Below are positions 1-5,574 of a DNA stretch of 8,314 nt, piece by piece; the first letter of the stretch is position 1, and every line of letters starts with the position of its first letter. The stretch is from JBBIQZ01 sp037442065. Lineage in GTDB: Bacteria; Patescibacteriota; CPR2_A; CG2-30-33-46. The notes below the pieces were generated by a model that worked only from the letters and a program-made list of their open reading frames with translations, searched no databases and was not told the DNA's origin. The stretch spans positions 1-8,314 of the forward strand of contig JBBIQZ010000028.1 in NCBI GenBank assembly GCA_037442065.1, in the 5' to 3' direction. Both the position numbers and the translations under genes were made by a program.

Positions 1-21
1 AATTGCATATTGGAAAACTGA

Positions 22-50
22 ATCTTATCATAAAAGTGCTTAAATGTCAA
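22..50 (-). promoter_or_regulatory. Outward-facing sigma70-type promoter
   Basis: On the minus strand there is a perfect TTGACA -35 box (45-50), a 17-base spacer, and a TAAGAT -10 box (22-27, four of six consensus bases). The -10 is preceded by TGA (28-30), giving the extended TGn -10 arrangement. Transcription would start near 11-18 and run left out of the window, so it serves a gene or RNA that is not included. It lies directly downstream of the rsmD stop codon, which suggests rsmD ends its operon and a new unit begins here. A 10-base palindrome, TCAAGCTTGA (47-56), overlaps the -35 box. That could be an operator or chance. There is no Shine-Dalgarno sequence before the ATG at 6-8, so that ATG is not a convincing start. 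The promoter is called from sequence match only. Confidence 0.5.
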
Positions 51-74
51 GCTTGAAAATTGGTTATTTTAAGA

Positions 75-611
75 TTAATTAAGGGCTTTTAAAAAACTTA
101 TTTTTAAGCGGCCGTAAATTCTTTGATCAAATATTTTTAGATTAGGAAAAGGAGAAATTTCGGTTTTGCTGTCCGATTCTAAAATTATAATACCGTTCTT
201 TTTAAGTTTTTTAAAAGCCTCTTGGACTGTTTTAAAATTTACGGCCTTGTGGGGAAACCCAATATAAATTAAATCGTATGTTTCTTTAGTTTTTTTGATA
301 AATTCGTAAGCATCACTTTGAAAAACCGAACCTTTAAAACCCAACTTTTCTAGATTCTTTTTAATCACTTGAATGGTTTTTGAAGATAACTCCACGAAAG
401 CCGCCTTTTTTGCTTCCCTACTTAGAGCCTCTAACCCAAAAGATCCAGTGCCAGCATATAAATCCAAAACTTCCTTATCTTTAATCCAATCTCCTAAAAT
501 ATTAAAAATTGCCTCCCGAACCCTATCGGGCAAGGGTTTTAAATTTTTAATTTTTACCTCCGGAGGACCTAGAATTTTAAATCCTCTTTTTTCTCCACCA
601 ATAATACGCAT
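75..611 (-). CDS. rsmD: RsmD-family 16S rRNA (guanine-966-N2) methyltransferase with degenerate catalytic motif
   Basis: The 178-residue protein has the normal length and layout of RsmD, the cytoplasmic SAM-dependent enzyme that makes m2G966 in 16S rRNA of the small subunit. Visible family features are the MRIIGG N-terminus, DRVREAIFNIL (29-39), the SAM-binding motif I VLDLYAGTGSFG (48-59), the acidic residue E74 that usually contacts the SAM ribose, and D100 of the motif III region. A YGRLK stretch near the C-terminus is also typical. The key oddity is motif IV. Where the family has DPPY or DPPF, this protein reads GFPH (residues 118-121, bases 249-260, codons GGG TTT CCC CAC), so the catalytic Asp/Asn and first Pro are gone. 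The start is supported by AAGGA (618-622), six bases upstream. The gene follows recG, a common bacterial pairing, after a 147-base gap. Family assignment is strong, but present-day catalytic activity is doubtful. Confidence 0.9.
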   Translation of the reverse strand: MRIIGGEKRGFKILGPPEVKIKNLKPLPDRVREAIFNILGDWIKDKEVLDLYAGTGSFGLEALSREAKKAAFVELSSKTIQVIKKNLEKLGFKGSVFQSDAYEFIKKTKETYDLIYIGFPHKAVNFKTVQEAFKKLKKNGIIILESDSKTEISPFPNLKIFDQRIYGRLKISFLKALN

Positions 612-758
612 AATATTTCCTTATTAAATCCAAATAACAAAATCCCTGCCTGCTGCAGGCAGGCAAATTCCAAATGAATGCTTAAATGACAAAATTCCAA
701 AAATTAAATCATTTGGATTTGGGACTTGATTTGATATTTGACATTTGAGTTTTGGCAT
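612..758. repeat. recG-rsmD spacer with opposed CAAAT/ATTTG word arrays
   Basis: This is the only sizeable gap inside the operon. On its right side the plus strand shows ATTTG-type words in one orientation at 711, 717, 729, 736, 743 and 750 (the last is TTTTG). The final four are spaced exactly 7 bases apart. On its left side the complementary word CAAAT occurs at 631, 664 and 671, with CAAAA at 690 and 698. The two halves can pair: AAATCCAAAT (626-635) is the exact inverted copy of ATTTGGATTT (711-720). A direct repeat, AAATTCCAAA, is at 665-674 and 692-701. The whole patch could fold into a long imperfect hairpin with the GC palindrome at 645-663 on one arm. No coding frame is apparent. From memory, such CAAATnn patches are frequent in Parcubacteria-like intergenic DNA, but I could not check this. 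Confidence 0.65.
645..663 (-). repeat. GC-rich 9+1+9 palindrome, possible terminator or attenuator before rsmD
   Basis: CCTGCCTGC (645-653) and GCAGGCAGG (655-663) are perfect inverted copies around a single central base. In RNA this would form about eight base pairs with a three-base loop. Read on the minus strand, the hairpin is followed by GATTTTGTTATTT, a broken T-rich run. It could therefore act as a weak intrinsic terminator or attenuator between recG and rsmD. The T tract is interrupted, so termination would probably be partial. The strong GC content in an AT-rich gap also fits a dispersed palindromic repeat of the kind seen in many small bacterial genomes. The sequence alone does not separate these two readings. 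Confidence 0.6.
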
Positions 759-2792
759 TTACTCCAAGTGTATTTCCTTCTCTTGATCTTTTACCATATT
801 ATATAGTAGCTTAAATTTTTCTATGCCTTTCTCAAGAACCCGTTCTGCTTCTCTTTTTGCTTCTAATATAAGCTCAAAATCTGTAAACGAAGCTAGCTTA
901 AAATTAAAATAACCGGATTGTTCTGTTCCAAAGACCTCTCCAGGCCCTCTTATTTCTAAATCAAGCTCTGCTAAACGAAAACCGTCTTTAATTTTAGAAA
1001 ATGAATGCAAACGTTTTGTCGTTTCTGGATTTTTAGAATCAGTAAAAAGAAAGATATATGATTTTTGACCAGCCCGACCAATTCTTCCTCTTAACTGATG
1101 AAGCTGAGCTAAACCAAAACGATCGGCATTTTCTATCATCATAATTTTAATCTCCGGAATATCAATACCCACCTCAATAACCGAGGTGGAAATTAAAATT
1201 TTATAAACCCCTTCTTTAAACTTTTTTAAAGTTTCTTTTTTTTCTTCTGCTTTTAACTTTCCGTGTAGCAAACCGATGCCCTGATTTCTAAAAAACAACT
1301 CCAGCTTTTTGTATTCCTCTTGGACGGCCTTTATTTCTAATTTCCCTTGGGCAATAGACGGACAAATAACTAAAGCCCTTGTATCTTTAGAAAGATGTTT
1401 CTTTATAAAATTATAAGCCTTGAATCTTTTTTCTTGGGGAACCAAAAAAGTTTTAACCTTTCTTTCTCCTTTGGGCATTTCGGACAGATAAGAAATATCC
1501 AAGTTTCCGTAAGCCGTTAAAGCCATAGTTCGAGGAATAGGAGTTGCTGTCATTGATAAAAAATGCGGCAGGATATCTTTATTTTTCTCCCTTAAAGTCT
1601 TTCTTTGCTTTACCCCAAAACGATGCTGTTCATCAATTACCACTAAAGCAAGATTTTTAAATTTTAAATTTTTATTCAATAAAGCATGAGTTCCAATTAA
1701 AATTTGAATTTCCCCTTTTTCCAAATCTTCCCTAAGAAGCCTTTTTTCTTTGGCTTTGGTTGTACTTGTTAAAAGATTAATTTTTAAATTAAAACATTTT
1801 AGAAAATTTTTAATTTTTAAAAAATGCTCAAAAGCTAAAATTTCTGTCGGCGCCATCATAATTCCTTGGTAACCCGCCTTTGCAACAAGAAAAAGCACAA
1901 GGGTTGCTACAATGGTTTTCCCGGAACCGACATCCCCTTCCAATAACCTATTCATCGGATTTTCTTTTTTTAAATCTTTTAAAATTTCCCAAATTGCCTT
2001 TCTTTGAGAATTTGTTAAAGAAAAGGGCAAGCTATTTTTAAATTTATCAATAAGCGACAAATCAATTTTTAAGGGAAAGCTTTTTTCTTTTTGAAATTCC
2101 TTTTTGAAAAATAAACTTCTAAGTTGGGGAACAAAAACTTCGTCAAAAGCCAGCCTCTCTTTGGCTTTCTTTTGATGCTTTAAATCTTTAGGAAAATGAA
2201 TCTCTAAAAGAGCTTCTTTTAAATCCAAAAACTTCTTTTCTTTTTTGATGTTCTTGGGCAAAAAATCGGAAATTTCTAAATTTAAAATAAGCGGCTTTAT
2301 AATTCCTCTGAGCCAGCGGGAAGTTATTTTAGAATTTTCTTTATAAACTGGCGCTATTTGTCCTAAATGTTTTAATTCTTGGCCGCTTTTTACAACTTCG
2401 TATTCGGGATTTTTTAAAACCAGCTCTTTTTGAAATTCCAAATCTCCGGCCAATAAAACCTCGTCTTGAGGCTTTATGTTTTTTAAAATAAACGGTTGAT
2501 TAAACCATAAAACCTTTAAAGCGCCAGTTTCATCGGTTACTAAAACCTCGGTTATTGAAAATCGACGCCTTCTTGTTGGTCTGTTTTTAATTTCTAGAAC
2601 CTTGGCCTTTATGGCAACCTTTTGGTTAATCTTAGCATCGGTGATTTTAATAATTTTAGAAAAATCCCGATATGCCCTCGGATAATAAAAAATTAAATCC
2701 TTAACGTTTTTAATGCCAAGTTTTTCTAAAGCCTTGGCTCTTTCTTGGCCAACGCCAAATAATTTTGACACATCTTCTTGTAAAGAAACCAT
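759..2792 (-). CDS. recG: ATP-dependent DNA helicase RecG
   Basis: This 677-residue protein is full length for RecG, the cytoplasmic superfamily 2 translocase that remodels stalled replication forks and branch-migrates Holliday junctions. The N-terminal wedge domain with an OB fold spans about 57-140, after the FYYPRAYRD segment (35-43). The helicase core shows Walker A GDVGSGKT (286-293), Walker B DEQH (387-390), motif III SMTATPIPRT (413-422) and motif VI QLRGRIGR (566-573). The RecG-specific TRG region follows, with ENADRFGLAQLHQLRGR and then DLEIRGPGE (611-619). One change is in GTEQSG (622-627), where RecG proteins usually have GTRQSG or GTRQTG. The ATG is fixed because an in-frame TAG lies at 2796-2798, just upstream. 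There is no Shine-Dalgarno sequence in the 11-base gap after the aminotransferase gene, so translation probably depends on coupling to that gene. Confidence 0.97.
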   Translation of the reverse strand: MVSLQEDVSKLFGVGQERAKALEKLGIKNVKDLIFYYPRAYRDFSKIIKITDAKINQKVAIKAKVLEIKNRPTRRRRFSITEVLVTDETGALKVLWFNQPFILKNIKPQDEVLLAGDLEFQKELVLKNPEYEVVKSGQELKHLGQIAPVYKENSKITSRWLRGIIKPLILNLEISDFLPKNIKKEKKFLDLKEALLEIHFPKDLKHQKKAKERLAFDEVFVPQLRSLFFKKEFQKEKSFPLKIDLSLIDKFKNSLPFSLTNSQRKAIWEILKDLKKENPMNRLLEGDVGSGKTIVATLVLFLVAKAGYQGIMMAPTEILAFEHFLKIKNFLKCFNLKINLLTSTTKAKEKRLLREDLEKGEIQILIGTHALLNKNLKFKNLALVVIDEQHRFGVKQRKTLREKNKDILPHFLSMTATPIPRTMALTAYGNLDISYLSEMPKGERKVKTFLVPQEKRFKAYNFIKKHLSKDTRALVICPSIAQGKLEIKAVQEEYKKLELFFRNQGIGLLHGKLKAEEKKETLKKFKEGVYKILISTSVIEVGIDIPEIKIMMIENADRFGLAQLHQLRGRIGRAGQKSYIFLFTDSKNPETTKRLHSFSKIKDGFRLAELDLEIRGPGEVFGTEQSGYFNFKLASFTDFELILEAKREAERVLEKGIEKFKLLYNMVKDQEKEIHLE

Positions 2793-2796
2793 TGGC

Positions 2797-2806
2797 TAAC
2801 CGGTTA
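2797..2806. other. Palindrome over the aminotransferase stop codon, in place of a recG Shine-Dalgarno sequence
   Basis: TAACCGGTTA is a perfect 10-base palindrome that contains the TAA stop of the upstream aminotransferase gene (2804-2806) and the TAG that closes the recG frame upstream (2796-2798). The recG ATG follows at 2790-2792. No GGAGG-like sequence lies in the spacer. Ribosomes finishing the aminotransferase would have to reinitiate 11 bases on for recG to be made. The palindrome is too short and tight to form a stable RNA hairpin and may be accidental. Confidence 0.35.
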
Positions 2807-3904
2807 AAAATCTTTTAAAATTTTAATTCCTTTATTTAGATCTTTTAAACTGGCGGCAAAAGATATCCTAAAATGAGAATCTTTTTGGGAAAAAACCGAT
2901 CCAGGAACAACCAGTAGATTTTTAGCAATAGCTTTCTTTGCTAAATCTTCTGCACGGCCTTTTAGTGTCTTAGGAAAAATATAAAATGCTCCATCGGGTT
3001 TTTCTACCTCAAATTTTTCTTTCAACCCTTCATATACTAAATCTCTTCTTTTCTTATATTCCAAAATCAAATTCCCGACATTTATTGTTAAAGCTTTCAA
3101 TGCCGTATATTGAGAAATTGAAGGAGCGCAAACATAAGTATACTGCTGAAGCTTAATCATTTCAGAGATTATATCTTTTGGGCCGGCCGCATAACCAATC
3201 CTTAAACCAGTTAAAGCATAAGCTTTGGAAAATCCGTTTAAAGTAATAGTATTTTTGTAAACAGAAGCTGGGCTAAAATGCTGACCTTCATAAATAAATT
3301 TTTCGTAAACCTCGTCGGAAATTAAAAGGATATTTTTCTTCTTTAAAACCTCGACTAAATTTTTAATTTCTTCTTTTTTATAGACTTTGCCAGTAGGATT
3401 ATTGGGTGAATTTATAATAACCATTTTAGTTTTTACAGTTACTGCCTTTTCAATTTTAGAAACTGGCAAAGAAAAATCCGGATAAGAAGAAACAACTTTT
3501 ACTTTGGCTCCAAAAAGTTGAGGCACTTGCTTGTAGATAACAAAATAGGGGTCAATTATTACAACTTCGTCGCCCGGGTTTATCAAAGTTTGGAAAAGTA
3601 AATGCAATGCGCCGGAAGTGCCGGTAGTAACAATTACATTCTCTGCCGAAATATTTTTAAGGCCGTTTTCTTTTTTTAATTTTAAAACGATTCTTTCTCG
3701 AAGAAGCGGAATTCCGGCGGTTTGAGTGTATCTGTTTTTATCTTCTTTTATGGCCTTTTGAGCCTCTTTTTTTAAATCTTTAGGTACTTTAAAATCCGGT
3801 TCGCCAATTGATAAATTAATTGGATTTTTTAATTTGGCTGCCAAATCAAAAACTTTGCGAATCCCTGAAGAATCAAAGTTTTTTAAAGCTCTTGAAAACT
3901 TCAT
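2804..3904 (-). CDS. Class I PLP-dependent aminotransferase (aspartate/aromatic type)
   Basis: The 366-residue protein is a fold-type I, subgroup I-gamma aminotransferase, slightly shorter than the usual 380-400. Visible signatures are IGEPDF (33-38), TGTSGA (94-99) in the phosphate-binding loop, NSPNNPTG (165-172), D197 in SDEVYE, the PLP Schiff-base lysine K227 in NGFSKAYALTGLRIGY, and R346 in HFRISFA, which binds the substrate alpha-carboxylate. The family moves an amino group between aspartate or glutamate and 2-oxo acids. Lying directly after tyrA and pheA, it most likely aminates phenylpyruvate and 4-hydroxyphenylpyruvate, or prephenate itself to arogenate. Substrate choice cannot be read from these motifs, and a plain aspartate aminotransferase is possible. 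The ATG overlaps the pheA TGA by four bases (3901-3904), with only a weak GGAA upstream (3911-3914), pointing to translational coupling. Confidence 0.92.
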   Translation of the reverse strand: MKFSRALKNFDSSGIRKVFDLAAKLKNPINLSIGEPDFKVPKDLKKEAQKAIKEDKNRYTQTAGIPLLRERIVLKLKKENGLKNISAENVIVTTGTSGALHLLFQTLINPGDEVVIIDPYFVIYKQVPQLFGAKVKVVSSYPDFSLPVSKIEKAVTVKTKMVIINSPNNPTGKVYKKEEIKNLVEVLKKKNILLISDEVYEKFIYEGQHFSPASVYKNTITLNGFSKAYALTGLRIGYAAGPKDIISEMIKLQQYTYVCAPSISQYTALKALTINVGNLILEYKKRRDLVYEGLKEKFEVEKPDGAFYIFPKTLKGRAEDLAKKAIAKNLLVVPGSVFSQKDSHFRISFAASLKDLNKGIKILKDF

Positions 3905-4734
3905 TTTAATTCCGAGTAACTGCCGAAGATTTTTATTTTAAAACCTTGCTCTTTAATCTTTTCTAAAACTTTCCCAATTTCTGGACTATCAAGTGAACCG
4001 GCAAAATCAATGTAAAAAACATAAACGCCAAGTTTACTTTTAGCCGGCCGCGATTCAATTCTTGTTAAATTGATTTTCCTTTTAGCAAAAATCCCTAACA
4101 AATCATACAAAAGGCCTGGCCGGTCTTTATGCCCATATAGAGCGATAGAAGTAATATCACCCGTAACACTTTTTAGGGGAGAAACCACAACAAAACGAGT
4201 AATATTCTTTTTATTATCCTGAATATTATTTTTTAAGATTTTTAAGCCGTAACTTAAGGCAGTCTCTAACGGCCCGACGGCAGCAACGCCAATTTTTTTA
4301 CCTTTGGCAATCTTTTTCATTGCCTCGGCCGTTGATAATGATTCGGAAAGCTTAGCTTCCGGATAATTTCTTTTAATAAAATTATGGCATTGGGTTAAAG
4401 GGTGGGTATTGGACATTATTTCTTTAACATCTTTGGTTTTAGGAAAAACTGCCAAACAATGCCTTATCGGCAAAACAAAAGAGGCTCCTATGTTAAGATC
4501 GGAATTAAAAAGCTCATCTAAAGTAATTCTAACCGAACCGTCTTCTAGGTTTTCTAAAGGAACAACTCCTACATCGGCCTTGCCAAAATTTACGGCTTCA
4601 AAAACATCATAGATAGTTGGGTATAAAGTTATTTTGGCTTTAGTCTTTTTCTTTTTTATATAATTTTGAGCGGCAATATCGGAAAAAGTTCCGGCCGGAC
4701 CCAGAGTGGCAATTGTTGTTTTGTCTTCTTTCAT
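3901..4734 (-). CDS. pheA: Prephenate dehydratase, monofunctional, with ACT regulatory domain
   Basis: This 277-residue protein converts prephenate to phenylpyruvate, the committed step to phenylalanine (arogenate dehydratase is an alternative). The catalytic domain occupies about 6-183 with GPAGTFS (12-18), VPLEN (58-62), the S108...QC116 segment, STAEAMK (134-140) and the hallmark TRF (179-181). Some motifs vary: ENLEDGSV replaces the usual ENSxEGSV, and SNTHPLTQC replaces SHPQALAQC, but E61, N62, S108 and Q115 are kept. An ACT domain follows (about 195-273) with RPGLLYDLL (205-213) and ESRP (227-230), matching the phenylalanine-binding GALV-like and ESRP motifs, so feedback inhibition is expected. 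No chorismate mutase domain precedes it, unlike the E. coli fusion. A GGAG at 4740-4743 sits five bases before the ATG, and the ATG overlaps the tyrA TGA by four bases (4731-4734). Confidence 0.95.
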   Translation of the reverse strand: MKEDKTTIATLGPAGTFSDIAAQNYIKKKKTKAKITLYPTIYDVFEAVNFGKADVGVVPLENLEDGSVRITLDELFNSDLNIGASFVLPIRHCLAVFPKTKDVKEIMSNTHPLTQCHNFIKRNYPEAKLSESLSTAEAMKKIAKGKKIGVAAVGPLETALSYGLKILKNNIQDNKKNITRFVVVSPLKSVTGDITSIALYGHKDRPGLLYDLLGIFAKRKINLTRIESRPAKSKLGVYVFYIDFAGSLDSPEIGKVLEKIKEQGFKIKIFGSYSELK

Positions 4735-5567
4735 CTTCGCTCCATTAATTTTTCTATTAGATAATTTGTTTCCTGCAAAGCCTCGAATCTGTAATTTCCT
4801 ATATGATTGGCTGATTTTTCAAAAATTTTGGTAAATTTTATTCTATCTTTTCTATTTATAGAATCAAGAATTTTTTTAGCCGATTTATAATATTCTAAGA
4901 TAACTCTCTTAACAAAAGGGTTTAGAAGGCCTATATCTACATAAACCTTCGGATCTTGAGCTAAAATTCTACCCATTGCGCTAATCTTAAGTTTGTAATT
5001 TGGGCTTATAAAGCCTAAACTTTTCTTAATATCTACCTTTAGATTTTTTAAAGTATAACCCATTGATATAGAGCTAAAAAGGGTAAGGCCTTGAATAATT
5101 GCCATCATTTCGTCATGTTCTTTAGGGTTTGCTATTTTTATTTTAAGGCCTTCGTTTTCGAATAATCTTTTAAACCAATAAAACCAGTAAGACCCCCTGG
5201 CCGGACACAAAACAATAGTTTGATTTTTAAATGATTTTATTGACGGCCCAAAAACCGGATGCATTCCTAAGACCGAAGCCTTGCTCTTAAGCATTGCTTT
5301 TACCGGCCCCTCTTTGATAGCAGAAAAGTCAGTTAAAAGAGCTTCTTTTCTAACATACGGGACAACTTCTTTTATAACTTTTAAAGTAGCATCTAAAGGA
5401 ACGGAAATTATAACAATATCGGCCCTTTTGGCAAGTTCTTTATTAGTTAAAACGGTCTTCCTAGAAGAAATTAAAACCCTAAACTCTTTTTTTACAAAGA
5501 ATTTCTTAAATAGCTGGCCCATACTGCCAGTTCCGCCAACAATCCCAATAATCGGATTTTTTTTCAT
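4731..5567 (-). CDS. tyrA: Prephenate dehydrogenase (TyrA family)
   Basis: This cytoplasmic enzyme oxidatively decarboxylates prephenate to 4-hydroxyphenylpyruvate (or arogenate to tyrosine) with NAD(P)+. I take the ATG at 5565-5567 as the start, giving 278 residues and MKKNPIIGIVGG at the N-terminus. An in-frame TTG at 5586-5588 would add seven residues but would overlap the upstream gene by 14 bases and has no better ribosome site. An AGG overlapping the upstream TAG lies six to seven bases before the ATG. Numbered from this ATG, the features are the Rossmann GGTGSMG (11-17), TDFSAIKEGP (79-88) with the active-site serine at 82, GMHPVFGP (101-108) with the catalytic His at 103, and HDEMMAIIQGLTLF (151-164). 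The last motif normally reads QGLTHF, and here the His is Leu163. C-terminal dimerisation helices follow. No chorismate mutase or ACT domain is fused. Confidence 0.93.
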   Translation of the reverse strand: MKKNPIIGIVGGTGSMGQLFKKFFVKKEFRVLISSRKTVLTNKELAKRADIVIISVPLDATLKVIKEVVPYVRKEALLTDFSAIKEGPVKAMLKSKASVLGMHPVFGPSIKSFKNQTIVLCPARGSYWFYWFKRLFENEGLKIKIANPKEHDEMMAIIQGLTLFSSISMGYTLKNLKVDIKKSLGFISPNYKLKISAMGRILAQDPKVYVDIGLLNPFVKRVILEYYKSAKKILDSINRKDRIKFTKIFEKSANHIGNYRFEALQETNYLIEKLMERR

Positions 5568-5574
5568 AAAAAAC

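Noticed and set aside
612..758. CRISPR array or insertion sequence in the recG-rsmD gap
   Set aside because: The repeat words are only 5-10 bases with no uniform spacers, there is no transposase or target-site duplication, and the gap is only 147 bases.
759..761. Intrinsic terminator directly after the recG stop
   Set aside because: The bases after the stop are CAAAT-type words with no GC-rich stem followed by a T run. The only GC stem is about 100 bases on, at 645-663.
2804..5567. Chorismate mutase fused to PheA or TyrA
   Set aside because: Both proteins begin within about a dozen residues of their catalytic-domain motifs, leaving no space for the roughly 90-residue helical mutase domain.
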